Shown here in pieces: positions 32,434-44,973 of a DNA stretch of 64,000 nucleotides. The position numbers and the translations under genes were made by a program. A model generated the notes under the pieces. That model worked only from the letters and a program-made list of their open reading frames with translations. It had not been told where the DNA came from and made no database searches. Location: assembly GCF_963855985.1 (NCBI RefSeq), contig NC_087093.1, positions 1,247,501-1,311,500 of the forward strand, written 5' to 3'. The first letter of the stretch is position 1; every line of letters begins with the position of its first letter. Source of the DNA: Ostrinia nubilalis (lineage: Eukaryota; Arthropoda; Insecta; Lepidoptera; Crambidae).

Positions 32434-32649
32434 CTAAAGCCTGGTCCGTGAGCACGTAGAATCCCGTCCAATGACCCCAAGCTACCCATCCCTATCGCTC
32501 GCGCATAATTATGTTGCTGTCGCGACTGTGCGACGGGCGCCCGCAGTGAGTGTGCGAGCACGACAGCAACATAATTACGCGCGAGCGATAGGGATGGGTA
32601 GCTTGGGGTCATTGGACGGGATTCTACGTGCTCACGGACCAGGCTTTAG
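32434..32649. mobile_element. Fold-back element with 89-bp near-perfect arms
   Basis: 32434-32522 is the reverse complement of 32561-32649 with one mismatch; the GC-rich spacer is 38 bp. The arms start CTAAAGCCTGGTCCGTGAGC. Because of the symmetry both strands show similar short frames, which I treat as meaningless. It sits 11 bp from the MITE family C copy. Confidence 0.93.
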
Positions 32650-32961
32650 AGGAACAAAAATTACTATGACACAGCGTGGTCTTCCGTCTACTTCCATTAT
32701 CTTCAAATCATGTAAAAAATGCGCACGTTAATAATCAAGTGCTGGTTTCTCGCCTACAAACTTTTCAAGCTTTGCAGAGTTGCTCATCTCGCTGTAAATT
32801 GGCCTGTTAGTTGACATGGACTGGTACGACTATAACGCCCTTTACGGTAAAGCAGAATTTTAATGATTTGATTTGTACCTAAATATCATTTGCCACACTA
32901 AAAGCTTTGTTTAGTTTGGAATAAGATATTGGTTTTATATCTAGATATGACAATAACCCAC

Positions 32962-33092
32962 AAGGTAGACCGACGACCTCATAAAGGTAGAGAGAAGGCG
33001 CTGGATGCAGGCCGCTACCAACCGACCTTTATGGAAATCATATGGGGAGGCCTATGTTCTGCAGTGGACGTCCTATGGCTGATGATTATGAT
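32962..33092 (+). mobile_element. RTE subfamily 1 3' fragment
   Basis: Carries AGGTAGACCGACGACCTCAT, then GCTGGATGCAGGCCGCTACC and TCTGCAGTGGACGTCCTATG: the RTE C-terminus with a short ATGATTATGAT tail. Confidence 0.85.
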
Positions 33093-36000
33093 CTAGATAA
33101 TAATGATATCTGAGATAAAGTAAAAGTGATCTACATACAAATGGTAAAGCGAAATTTCCCAGACATGCTTTTATTTTAAAGGGTTCAGGAACTGAGTTGG
33201 GACAATTTATCACTTATTTATAAAACACCTTAAGAAAATCCTCAGCTGAAACTACAAAACGTACAAGTGCGATACTTAAACAACAAGTGTAGCGCAAATT
33301 GTGCTCAATTCGAGAGTCCTTAGTAATCCTCAGTTTGTTTAGGCCGCGTTCTAACTCGCATTTCTTTGTCAGCCTCTTTACCTTCCCAAATAAAATATTC
33401 ACGATATCTTCATTCGAAACGCTTGTGCAATATTCAGGACTGAACTAGTGATGCTCCTCGATGTGTCAACATGGATAATTTGTCGATAGCCTGGAAATAA
33501 CAACAACTAGCACAGTAACAAATATCAGTATGGTATGTGACAATGATGTCGACAATCTTAAGATTTGACAGCTGCTAACGTCATCGATGAGTCACTGGTA
33601 CATTAGACTAAAATACCTTAAACTTATGTCTAGCTTTTTCCTTCTCATTACTAAAATCATAAAATAATTTTGTTTTACCCTCCAATTTGCTACATCTATC
33701 ACCCATCTACCCAACCCTTTATCCTGTCAAGATCTTCCTTCCTGAGATCTAGAAGAATGTCTCTATGCTAATGATCATTGTAATGCAATCAATAAATACA
33801 ATTTCTATTCCCGAAGACCTTAATATCGATTGTAGATTACACCTTGAACAATAACAGACAATAGTCGATATTTTCGCATCACTACACCCGGGTGGTTATT
33901 GATAAAGTGGGGAGAAAGGGTACGATATCCGCTCCCCTATCATTTATTAATAGTTTCAATACCATTTTTAAGGCCATACGATATTACGATCAAATACCTC
34001 AATTTTTAGGGCGTGGGAACGCAATTTTCTATTGAATTATTCTTTAAATTAAAAATGATGTGAATACCACACCTTACTCCTTCCAAAGTAAGTAGTCTAC
34101 CTACTTATAATGAACAATTTATTGACAGTTGACACCTTTTGCTAAAAGTACTTTCTGATTCTAAACCCTCCGGGTTTCATAGAGTAAATATGAATAAAGG
34201 GATGCTTGTCTAGGGTAACTCAAAGGCTTGATTTATCAAAGAAAATATCACCAAAGTAAAAACTATTGACAGAAGAGAAAATAAAACAGTCGGTAGTAGT
34301 GAAATCAAAAACGAAAACATGTAAATTGAGTGTTTTAGCTATGGCCATAACCATAAAATGTTTGTAATATTATGGGAGTTGTTTAAAATTGTAATTTCGG
34401 AGTATTTTGTATTTTCTCTTTTGATTTGACACATGTGTACAAAAAGCGCGCGAAAAACCATTTACACGCCCCTATTTGCGTTCCGTTTTACTCACCGCGC
34501 GTGTGCCGTTTGTTGAAAACATTCCCCACTCGTGCTTGAATAGTTGTACACTTCCAAACTTTTACTCGGCAAATATTGACCACTCCACCTGTGAACTAAT
34601 TTTATTAATTTTAATCACCACACTCGCGTGCCCCCACACATTAACTCATGCCGTTGAAACATGGTACGATAAAATAACTAACGATATTCATAGTAACGCC
34701 CTCTTTAAAGTATCATTAAACGTGTATGCCCCGATAAGGTATTGTTAATGAACCGTATTATAGTTAATGTAATGCGCTTTGGAGTTGTTTATTACGTTAG
34801 AATAATGCGAGTTTTTATGGACACAATGGCTTGTTTGGTCGCGATAAGATTTTTTGTTTACCGCCATGTTTGTGGGTCACGCTATGGATGCAACGAAAAT
34901 GATTTCAGTTCATGGAAACGTTCACGTGTTTTCTTTTCGTCGTGTGTGGGCGCTTTTTAACTTGAAATAACTACCAGTCGTGGTGGGTTAAAGAATTAAA
35001 AATAAATACAATAATTAAAGTGTGAGAAATCATATTATGATACTTCCAAACTCCTGTGTTTATTAATCTTACTTTTTGCGTCTTGTGTGTCAATGTGTTT
35101 TGTAAATAAACAATATATCTATCTATCTATCTAAATATTTATTACTTTTTATGACTGGGCAAGTAGGCATTGCAATAGTCCAAATATTCGTACATTGTTA
35201 GAAATCTGAACAAATTAAAATGTCTAAGAAATAGGTGCCATTTTCATCAAAATTGTAAAGTCTGATTTACTGTCGATAAACTATTTCACATTTTTTTTGT
35301 AAAATTTCAAGTAAAATATATTTTTTGGTATCTAAATTAGTTATAATTCATATTTTTACCAAACATACGTGTTGTATAAACTGCAATAAAGCACCGTTAA
35401 TTCGTACGCCGTTTGATATTGCGTGACCGCTAACTGTAGTTGGTTCGTTAAAATTTTGAGGGACATTCGTTCCAACTATTTAACTGTAAATAGTAAAGCG
35501 ATTAATAACCCGTTTATCGAATGCCGACAGCTCGGTACACCGATAACGTAAGCGAAAACGATCACGCGAACTGAAATAGAAGACAAATTTAGTTTTCAGT
35601 TTTCGAATTTAATTTTGTTCGTAGTTATTATTCACGCAGCCCCGAGCCCTCTTCATTTGGGACGGAATAAATCATACTTCCAGTTGATTACTAATTAAAA
35701 ATAATAATTCATTTCAACTGTCAAACTTTTAGTGTCACCCGAATCGATGGAACTTGCATCAGGTTATTACCATATAGATGTGTAAGTATTAGTAGGCATG
35801 AATTTATCATATTGACGTTTCCTATTAATATTAATTATTGTTTGTGTGCCATATGGTGTCAAAATTGACCATAATAAATTGTAAAATGCTTAGCTTGTGA
35901 TAATTTGTTTGGTAAAATTTTAATTCTACGGAGATGAATTTTTACAGTTTCTCATTACGTCACAATTACTAAAATGTAGAAATATGCAAGCTTATCCCTG

Positions 36001-37223
36001 CTTCAAAGATATATGCTATTATATTAAAAGCTGATCGTATTTAGTTAAAATAATACTTCTAAGGAATGACAGTTTCACCAATTTTACAAAAAAGTATAAT
36101 TTAGTTACAAAGTGCCTAAATTACTTCCAGCGATAAAATTACCTTGCGAATTGAGTTTCCATTTTTAATGTCCTCATTCTCGATATTAAGATCAATAAAA
36201 TGCAATTAGTAAAATGACTTCATTGTCCCCATTTTAAGGCTCGCTAATCGTGGGGCTCTTTCTATTAGATTTCATACATTACAAAAGGTCAGGGAGCATT
36301 GTCTCTTGAAAGAGAGCTATCCGACCGGAATCCCGGCATGCTGGACCGACGATAATTATTTCTATTGTCTTATTTACCCCACAAAGCAGGACGGTTTGGG
36401 ACGAGTCAGCTTGGGGTTGGAGGCAACTAAACTCAAATTAAACGTGTATACCTAATACCTAGGTATCTCAGAGTTTACCATACCTTACCGTATACCTAGG
36501 TATTTCAGCATGTATGTATAATTATGCAAGCTTGCACTCTCGATAGATGGTTGTTATGTGTTTAAGGTGGGTCCAACTAGACGTTAAATTGCACTAGTTT
36601 GTTTATTTAGCATATTCATTTCAAGTTATGGACACATTTATGAATAATGATAGTCGTAAATTATTCCATTTATCCTGACAGTTAATCTAGCTGTAATATA
36701 CATACGAATAATAACATAAACATGTTAAAACATAACATGAAATATTATTTGCCTCTAGTAGGAATCAAATCCACTATTGCAGATGGCTTTCTAGTGTGAT
36801 AATAAACCATCAGGCATGCAAAGGTGGAAATGAAGAAAGTTTGAAATGTTGTTAGTAATAAGTATTCTCTTTGTTATGTTGTTTTGTTACTAAATAAACT
36901 CAAAAACAATTTCAAGTTTGATGAGCAGTTTCATAAGACTCTACCTTGAAGTTAATACGATCTCGATATTGATTTCCACCCTCGTGGTTGTTCTACCTTG
37001 AAGAATAATTCTTAGAAATTTTGATATTCCAGTCTAGTAATAAGTTTTCAATATTGTTCTAGCCACATCTGGTATTCAGGCTGACCTTTCGTAGTCTGTC
37101 TGAGCGATGAAAAATTCAAAAGTCTAGCGTTTAAGCTCCGGCCATAACGGCAACAAAAGTATTTTAATATAACAGAATTCGTGAGATTAAAGGTGCGGCG
37201 ACTTTTTATAATTAACGGTATTT
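33093..37223. other. Unassigned AT-rich sequence
   Basis: No gene, transposon end or strong palindrome recognised. A small (ATCT)n run lies near 35116-35132. Open frames at 34476-34960 lack motifs. Confidence 0.5.
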
Positions 37224-37532
37224 TTTACAAGCTTTATATTGACTTCACTTGTTAGTATGTGTGGGACAAATCTTGCAACTGAATTTAAGACCAGTTCTCC
37301 TCAACCGATTGAGCTGAAATTTGGTATACTTATGTAAGTACGATGACAATGCAATATTATGGTACCATTGAGCTGGTCTGATGATGGAGTCGGGAGGTGG
37401 CCATAGGAACTCCTAAACAAAACGGCGGAAACTCATCGAGTTTGGGTTCGTTGGATTTTTCTTTTCGAGCACTTTAGTGTTAGATAATGTCCAGGGTCCT
37501 GAGATTAAGATATAACTAAAAAGTGTAAAATA
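37224..37532. mobile_element. Repeat family X copy 2 (no internal insertion)
   Basis: Closely follows 4662-4925 and 5483-5520: TTTACAAGCTTTATATTGAC, GGTACCATTGAGCTGGTCTG, CGAGCACTTTAGTG and AAAAAGTGTAAAATAAAATT. It lacks the fold-back present in copy 1. Family unknown. Confidence 0.8.
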
Positions 37533-37696
37533 AAATTATAATAAAAATAAACTTTTTTAAAAACAAGCTTTTATTCTGAATTTCGAAAGCTTGTAGCGCA
37601 AACAGAGAAAAAGAGGAATAAATTCCATGCGCGATACAAACTTTCGAAATTCAGAATAAAAGCTTGTTTTTAAAAAGTTTATTTTTATTATAATTT
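37533..37696. repeat. Inverted duplication around a conserved hairpin core (copy 2)
   Basis: The arms AAATTATAATAAAAATAAAC...TTCTGAA match their inverse apart from one T/A-run indel. The core (TTTCGAAAGCTTGTAGCGC to GCGCGATACAAACTTTCG) equals copy 1, but the arms differ from copy 1. Confidence 0.9.
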
Positions 37697-37847
37697 ACAA
37701 AAGAGGACACAACGAGAAAACTGAAGAGTTAGGAACCAATTTTCCAAATGTAGAGCACAACAAGTGAACATGATGCCATATGGTATTATCTTTCAGTTAC
37801 ACCTTTGGGCCAAACAGAAAATAATAATTAGAGTAATTCAAATATAT

Positions 37848-38328
37848 GTTACGGTTAATGTGATAAAATGAAAATTATTAATAATAACCGGTTATTATGA
37901 ATAATTACCGACAGTCGCGGTTAAAGTGATAAATTAATCACATTTAACAGTGATTATTTAATAATTCAACCTTAGTACTAACAAATTTCATAAAAGAGAA
38001 CAACATCTTGTGTACGTGCTCGTGTACCTACAGCCAAACTTTTGAACGTTTTGATATCATATATTAATATAATTTGGCATAATGAGTTTGGAATGTTTCT
38101 TGCATAATATTACTTTTTCATGATGCCTATAACATAATGTTTTGATTTAAAGTGAAAAATAGGTTGAGGTGCGGCGGGGGTGGCTCTTGGGCCACCCCTA
38201 AGCCGCCTATTTAGTTTTATACACACATAAATGACCTCATATTAATCACATTTACCAAATCATGCGGTAATTATTCATAATAACCGGCGATTATTCATAA
38301 TTTTCACATTTATCACTTTGACCGTAAC
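37848..38328. mobile_element. Long-TIR element with GTTACGG termini (copy 1)
   Basis: The ends GTTACGGTTAATGTGATAAA and TTATCACTTTGACCGTAAC form an imperfect inverted repeat of about 70 bp (ATAACCGGTTATTATGAATA also mirrored). The flanks are ATATAT and ATATAC. The interior has no frame but does have a GC-rich hairpin at 38170-38210. The terminal bases are shared with the element at 59831-60684. Confidence 0.75.
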
Positions 38329-38431
38329 ATATACATAAAATATGTTCTTTTAATGTCTAACCCTCGAATTTGATAAAAAATAACATTTATCTTTTTTCAA
38401 CACTAGCTAATCAATAGGATAGATAGCTAAA

Positions 38432-38669
38432 ACTTCATTTAAATAACTCAAAGGTGACTGACTGACTGTCTGACTGACTGACTGACTGACTGACTGACAT
38501 AGTGATCTATCAACGCACAGCCCAAACCACTAGACGGATCGGGCTGAAATTTGGCACGCAGGTAGATGTTATGACGTAGGCATCCGCTAAGAAAAGATTT
38601 TTTTGGAAACTCCACCCCTAAGGGGGTAAAACGGGAACCACGCGTCCGAAGTCGCGGGCGACCGCTAGT
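38432..38669 (-). mobile_element. Short element with (TGAC)n microsatellite (copy 2)
   Basis: Inverted copy of the element at 10435: a TGAC run at 38453-38498, GATCTATCAACGCACAGCCC, GACGGATCGGGCTGAAATTT, ending CGCGGGCGACCGCTAGT. Confidence 0.8.
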
Positions 38670-39052
38670 TTTTAATAAAGTACTCAAATTGTTTACCAAC
38701 CTGTTCCTATTGTGTCTACACTTCCTAAACGTAATAAAAACTTGACAAATATTCTATATAGACACGCCCTAAAAGTTATAACAATATTTTCGGCGCTTTG
38801 CTCGTCAAAGGGAATTCCTGAACATGGCGAAATAATTAGAAGCGCAATCCGATACGACACAAGGCTGTGGATTAGCGAACAATGTAACGTTATCCGACAG
38901 TCTCGAATAATACTAATTAGTTACCTAATATCGCCATTGGTTTGGTCAAAATACACACACACATCCAATGAATAATAATTCAGAGCTTAATTTTGGCATA
39001 AGTGTTTTACTGTAAATTCAGAATACGTAGTGGCCAAGTCCTCTACTATGTG

Positions 39053-39165
39053 GACCGACGATCTGGTGAATGTCGCTGAAAGTACCTAGATGCGGTGCAG
39101 GACCGGTCGTCAAATCCTTGGGGCAGTCCTTTGTCCAACAGTGGACGTCATTTGGCTGAAACGAA
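39053..39165 (+). mobile_element. RTE subfamily 2 3' fragment
   Basis: GACCGACGATCTGGTGAATG to CAGTGGACGTCATTTGGCTG, then AAACGAATT: the RTE C-terminal tail, degraded. Confidence 0.75.
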
Positions 39166-41866
39166 TTAAACACAGAAGACCTGTGCCAGAATTTAGCTTT
39201 ATGCGAATTATTGTAGGATCACCATACCATTCTATGTATTTTTGACTGGACTGCTGTATACGGATTTAGATAGATATTTTAAGAGTCCAGTGCATTTACA
39301 TAATGTAGCGTCAACAATACGCCTAGGTACTCTATCAAAATCGCTATGGCCCATTTATGTGAATTTTCTAACGGTCACATTACTATTTCATTAGCGAACC
39401 CTTTCAATGCAAAGTTCGCCATCCTTCCCGTCCGTATGTCGCTGGTGTAAAGGATGCATTAATAATGCGTCGAACGAACTCCAGCCGAGACGGGGGACGC
39501 TGCGCCAATCACATTAAAGTAACCCCACAGTTTAGCTCTGTTCATTGTTGGTTGCGGCCGTGTGTATCACCAACTTTTGCTCCACTGACGAAAAAGGCAC
39601 ACAAGTATCTACAGTAATTATGTTTCATGTTGTTAAAGGTTCGGAATGCGGTAAAGAAAAACCTGAAGGTGACTGACTCGCTTTAAAAAGCTTGCGATAA
39701 AGAGTTATTTTCGTTTGTTCGCAACGAGTTACATCCAGACGAGTAACACTTTCACTCGTAGGGAAAATATCGTAATCAGTCACACTGCACTACCTACCTA
39801 TATTCCCAATCGGTCACACATTAAGTACCGTAAACAAAAATGTCCAAAGAGTAACAGTGTGACTTGATGGAATTTTTTTCTAACGAGTAACGAAAGCGTT
39901 TATTTCTACGGTTTCATCGTTCACAGTGCCTATACCCCTCCATACTTTTGTTTGTTTTATGAGTTGATGTGCGAGCGTTTGTGCGATCTTTATCTGCAAT
40001 TCGTGGATGTAATTTTTCAATGCAACAGCAATGAGAGTGAGAGAGACCGATTACCTGTTATTAGCTATCATTTTTGGCTATAATTCAACATAATAGAGAT
40101 AAATTAGCGTTTTGCTAACTCGTTTCCTTGCAGTTTGGAGGTTGGAACAGCCAGGGACTTACATGATCTACCTTACTTACTTACTTATTTACTTATACTT
40201 ACTTATAAGTTGCAAAAAATATGGAATAAGTAGATAAGGTTGACCTACTTAATTGGTAATAATTATCGATATCGACATTAGCATAATTAGTTAGGTAACA
40301 GCACTACCGCATTCCTCAGGATGGACATGAACTCGCGCGCCTACTGTAGGTACCTTCAAACCATGATTGAGTACTCTGCTCGTTAGTATACTAGTTACAT
40401 AAATATCTAGCACTAAAATTAATATGATATAGGTATACACACTAAACATTGTAAGCTATTGATTTTCAAAAATTCTGGCAAGTTCGTAAGCCAGGAAAGT
40501 ACTGATTAATTACTTAAATGCGACGCAAAGTAAGCCTTACCTATCTACTTATCTAATTTTTATAATGTTAATAACAAAGTTCCATAAAAATTAATTATGA
40601 TGCTTGTCACGAAAAACCGGTTTAGGGGGTCTTAGATAGTCATATGGAATATAAAAACGAAATTAAAACAGCGTCGGAAGTATCAGAAAGGTCACGACTA
40701 CGTCCCACCAAAGAAAGAGTGCCGCACAACTCCGCATGGTAATCATAAAGGCATAAATTATACATTTAACCTACCACATACTTAACTTATTTTGACCTAT
40801 TCTTACAAAAAAATGTTATATTGAAAAGATCTTAATTACGAAGCGGTCACATTATTTATACTGTTTAATATTTACAGTATTGAATTCGTTTGCAACAATA
40901 GATCTTATTAGCTCCGGATGATGATACTATTTGCCGAAGGAGTAAATAAAGTGTAAAAAAAAAACAATTTATACTTTAGAAATAAGGTGTAAGATTCTAG
41001 ATCCTGAATTTGTTCGTGATATGTTTACAAGGCATTTCAATAGGCTTCAAAGTGCGATGACCTAACTCCCAAATTTTCCAAATCCAGCTCCGCTGTTCCG
41101 CCAGACTAGACAATATTCCATGGCTGGACAACCATGGACATTAGTATTCCGCACGCACCGTGCCGTGATTGGAACGCGGCCCTTTGACACTTCGAGGAGC
41201 TGCCCAAAAATGGCCGCTCGAGACTTGTAGGCTCGACGGGACACGGATGGATTCCGAATAACAAATAATAAGACAGCCACCTGGTGTGGGTCAGATATGG
41301 GACATAGGGTACAAAAGTACTGTTAACACATTTGCTGTGTCCGATGACGGGGTCCATATTATAGGCGAAACTTATTTTGAAGATACATTATGATATTAAG
41401 CTTACGCGTAGAAAAGCAATAAAGAATTTTAATTCGAATTTGAAGTAGAGATCCTCAAATGCCTATGGCTCATAATAATATCGAAAACAGCGTTTGAGCG
41501 CGCAAAAAAACAGGACATAAGATTACAGTTGGGTGTCTCCAAATCCTTGTAACCCGCTTATTAATTCACATCTTAATTTTATAAGTAAACTTGTAACTGC
41601 CCTAATTATTCATCCCATTTTGATAGAAATTAGACGATTACGAAAAGAAGTCCTAACCCAGTTATCAACTCGCTGATTGCCCAAACGATGTGCTTAGTAT
41701 TCCAGGTGCGTGCTCACAATGACGGCGCTTCTGTGGATGACACCCGTCGGCAACTGCAAGACGAATCTTATTCGAATTCTTTACTTGTAAATTACATTTT
41801 CAGGGTAGATAGGCGATTATAACACGTCGCTTGGGATAACGTAAATTGAATCGACTGGTCACTCTT
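39166..41866. other. Unassigned sequence
   Basis: A TTAC-rich simple stretch near 40164-40207. A GC-richer patch at 41060-41260 shows overlapping frames on one strand with no recognisable motif. Nothing else. Confidence 0.5.
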
Positions 41867-42043
41867 AGAGTAAGCGCACACCGTTGATTTTTAGTTGGCC
41901 GATAGTTGTACCCGATTTTAAATTGTATGAAGAATCGGCCAAATCGAATCGGCGTAGTGTGCGCACTCCCATACATGCCCATACTGATCAACTGCCCGAC
42001 TAAACTATCGGCCGACGAAAAATCAACGGTGTACGCCTACTCT
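41867..42043. mobile_element. MITE family C, copy 2
   Basis: AGAGTAAGCGCACACCGTTG at the left and CAACGGTGTACGCCTACTCT at the right. The core TTTTAGTTGGCCGATAGTTG and GTATGAAGAATCGGCC are shared with 32254-32422. Confidence 0.9.
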
Positions 42044-42394
42044 TATATGATCAAATTATTATGGTTACCTGAATGCTAGCGGTTACTTACGCCTATTCAT
42101 TTATTTTAGGAACTAGGAAACCTAGGAACTGGTTGTAATGCAGAGTGCTGATGGAACTAAGATTATTAAAAGAAAATAAGAGTGAGATGAGGAAACGACC
42201 ATATATTTTATCAGAGTGACAGATAAACATAAACAACAGATTATAAAAGTCACATTCAAATACATATACCAATAAAATACGTAATGTAAGTAAAGTCACT
42301 CTACTAAAATACTCATGATCGTTGCTTCATCTCTCTCTTTTTTTTCTTTTAATAATCTTAATTTCTTCAACACTGCACTACTATATAGTTCATC

Positions 42395-42450
42395 ATTAAC
42401 ATAAATCTAGGAACGAGGAATACTATCCTAGTTCCTAGATGTATGTTAAT
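42395..42450. repeat. Small hairpin (20-bp arms)
   Basis: ATTAACATAAATCTAGGAAC (42395-42414) pairs with 42431-42450 with one mismatch and a 16-base loop. Confidence 0.85.
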
Positions 42451-43097
42451 AGTACTACTAGTATATGCTAATAGCATACGATTGCCCTATATTTTTTAAA
42501 GAATTAATTAAAAATTTTACATGCGTAATCAAAATTTCTAACTCGCAAAAATATCCATAGATTTAAAAGCTTAGGATTTATTTTTGGCAAGGCAGAATGT
42601 AATTAACATGTGACATTCATTCACTCGTTAGCTTTATTCAAAAAGCTCGCGGTATGAAGCTTTGACGGACAGGTTTAAAACTTTATAAGCCTCTGTGAGC
42701 TTGTTGATCCAGAAAAACATTTTTGCACAACATTTTTTGTGCTTTTAATATGAAACAGTTAAAAATCATTAAATAGTTCAGGTACAATCCTAAATGTGTT
42801 ACTAAATTGGCAGACATCTTTCCAGAGTCCAAAATATTATGCACGGTAATGCAACTTCCTGAAAGCCTATTGTGGTGGACAGCCGCTCGGGCGAGCAAAA
42901 ATAAGAAAATACCTTCAGTTGAAATAAAGGTTTATTTCTGCATTAAATTTCCAGACGGCTATCAAAAACATACATTTCAAGACTTAAAAACAAAAGGTAT
43001 CAAAAAAAAAGTATAAAACATAGACAAAATATCAAAAGAGGTTGGTTCACCTATCGGTTCCCAACACCTATCACAATATTTGCTATCATGTCTGTAT
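42451..43097. other. Unassigned sequence
   Basis: Nothing recognised. Confidence 0.5.
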
Positions 43098-43160
43098 CAT
43101 AGCGGGGAAGCGCTGGACGCAGGCCACTACCAATCGATCAACATGGAAAGCATTGAAAGC
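43098..43160 (+). repeat. RTE subfamily 1 scrap
   Basis: GGGGAAGCGCTGGACGCAGG to ATGGAAAGCATTG, the RTE C-terminal region; the stop and tail are missing. Confidence 0.75.
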
Positions 43161-43582
43161 AAGTTTATTGAATTAACATAAAGCTCCTAATACTCTATGA
43201 CCTTAAGCTCTCTTAGAACCAGTGAATCTGTAGGACCAACTCACTCTACCAGTAAACCCAACTACAATCCTCACTTTCATTTTGAATGAAACCAAACTAA
43301 TATAGTCCAGTAGAATTAGCTTTTAAATCGGAAATAATTCCTACAAAAGATTTGATTGCTTTAATGGCTTCATTGGTTGCCCATTAAGACTCTCCTAAGT
43401 TTTCGACTTCGACGGAGTTGTGCTTAAGTGGTGGGGCCCCCCGAAAGGGGCGCTTTTTCGGTTTTCCAGTTATACCGCGTAAAGGACTTACCCTATCGAA
43501 AAGTGGTCTTCCTGATAGTTGAAGGGCATTTAATTCTGCATTAAATAAGACCAAATTCATATGTTTTGAACAAACCGTTCTC

Positions 43583-43861
43583 GTGCAAATGTTCGGCAAA
43601 GTAGAAAATATGTCTATAATTAATGACCCTCTCCACGTCCACTGGCTCGTTACCCGCAGGCTTCCAAGTCTTGAAAAGGAGCGCCTCAACCAGTGTAACC
43701 CTATCAAGGCATACGAGCTGGATTCGCCGATCCTTGTTCGTCCCAGCCGTTCCTTAACTGCGGTTGCTGCACCTCTTCCTGGCACTCACCTGAACGACTC
43801 TGTGTTACCTACTGTGGCTGCCCATCTTCCTTGTATTCTCCTGCACGACTACGTTGCCTAG
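43583..43861 (+). other. Open frame in the left arm (92 codons), matched in the right arm
   Basis: Reads FGKVENMSIINDPLHVHWLV and continues to LLHDYVA then stop. The right arm carries the same frame on the minus strand (44490-44170), ending in the same residues and stop. By eye about 28 bases and 14 residues differ over 88 codons. That ratio gives no sign of protein constraint, so the frame may be retained by chance or recent shared origin. No family recognised. I do not claim a gene. Confidence 0.35.
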
Positions 43862-44169
43862 CCGTATGCCTGGTCTAAGGTTTGACGCCAAAAATCAACA
43901 ACAACAAGTTCATATTAAAACGCTGAAGAGTTTTTTGATTGTTTGTTTGAACGCGCTAATCTCAAGAATTACTAGTTTGATTGAAATAATAATTTTTGTG
44001 TTGAATAGCTCATAAATTGAGGAAGGCTATAGGATATATACAATTACTCTACGACTAATAGAGCCGAAGCAGTAAAGAAAAATGTTGCAAGCACGGAAAA
44101 TAGTATTTAAACTATTTTCACGCGTGCGAAGTTGATTTTGTGGCGTCGAACCTTGGACCAGGCATACGG

Positions 44170-44490
44170 CTAGGCAACGTAGTCGTGCAGGAGGCTGCAA
44201 GGAAGAGAGACAGCCACAGTAGGTAACACAGGGTCGTTCAGGAGAGTGCAAGGAAGAGGTGCACCAACCGCAGTTAAGGAACGGCTGGGACGCACAAGGA
44301 TAGGCGCATCAAGCTCGTAAGCCTTGATAGGGTTACACTGGTTAAGGTGGCCCTTTTCAAGACTTGGAAGCCTGTGGGTAACAAGCCATTGGACGTGGAG
44401 AGGGTCATTAATTATACGTATATTTTCTACTTTTCCGAACTTTAGCGCGGGAACGGTTTGTCCAAAACATTTGAATTTGGTCTTATTCAA
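44170..44490 (-). other. Matching open frame in the right arm (106 codons)
   Basis: The mirror of 43583-43861: FGKVENIRIINDPLHVQWLV to LLHDYVA and stop, with a short N-terminal extension. Proline- and leucine-rich, with no signal peptide or membrane segment evident. Same caution as for the left copy. Confidence 0.35.
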
Positions 44491-44757
44491 TGCAGGATTA
44501 AGTGCCCTTCAACCGTCATGAAGACCACTTTTCGATAGGGTAAGTCCTTTACGCGGTATAACCGGAAAACCGAAAAAACGCCCCTTTCGGGGGCCCCCAC
44601 CACTTAAGCACAACTTTGTCGAAGTCGAAAACTTAGGAGAGTCTTAATGGGCAACCAATGAAGCCATTAAAGCAAAAAAATCTTTTGTAGGAATTATTTC
44701 CGATTTAATCAATTTTTGTGTTTAATTCTACTGGCCTAATAATAACACGTACTCACT

Positions 44758-44889
44758 GTACCGATGACCTCATAAAGGTAGCAGGAAGGCGCTGGACGCA
44801 AGCCGCTACCAACCGGGAAACATGGAAAGCACTGGCGGAGGCCTATGTTCAGCAGTGGACGTCCTATGGCTGAAACGATGATGATGATG
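44758..44889 (+). mobile_element. RTE subfamily 1 3' fragment
   Basis: CCGATGACCTCATAAAGGTA through GTTCAGCAGTGGACGTCCTA to TGGCTGAAACG and a GATGATGATG tail, abutting the fold-back element. Confidence 0.85.
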
Positions 44890-44973
44890 TCTGTATATTT
44901 AAATGTGTCACCCGCAGTACCGCAACCCTTAATGCGTTTTTCAAAGTGTGCCAATACATCTCTTTATACAATT

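Larger units (their letters stand above)
43305..44736. mobile_element. 1.4-kb fold-back element with arms over 500 bp
   Basis: Ends GTCCAGTAGAATTA and TAATTCTACTGGCC, with TAATA next to both. The arms (43305-43880 and 44160-44736) are mutually inverted along their length, with perhaps 10 percent divergence by eye. They include GCCCATTAAGACTCTCCTAA and a CCCCGAAAGGGG hairpin region. The central 280 bp is unique and AT-rich. No transposase recognised. The class is unknown; such long arms recall Foldback-type elements. Confidence 0.85.

Noticed and set aside
32382..32731. Frames on both strands reading TPSYPSLSLA
   Set aside because: They mirror each other because the region is a palindromic fold-back; no protein signal.
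33440..33600. Possible hAT-like element with ATCGATGA ends
   Set aside because: The inverted match is short and interrupted, and no 8-bp duplication could be found.
41062..41357. GC-richer patch with two overlapping minus-strand frames
   Set aside because: No domain, splice context or repeat partner recognised; insufficient for a gene call.
43384..43785. 133-codon minus-strand frame in the fold-back left arm
   Set aside because: It overlaps the opposite-strand frame shared by both arms, and only a shorter broken version exists in the right arm; no motif.
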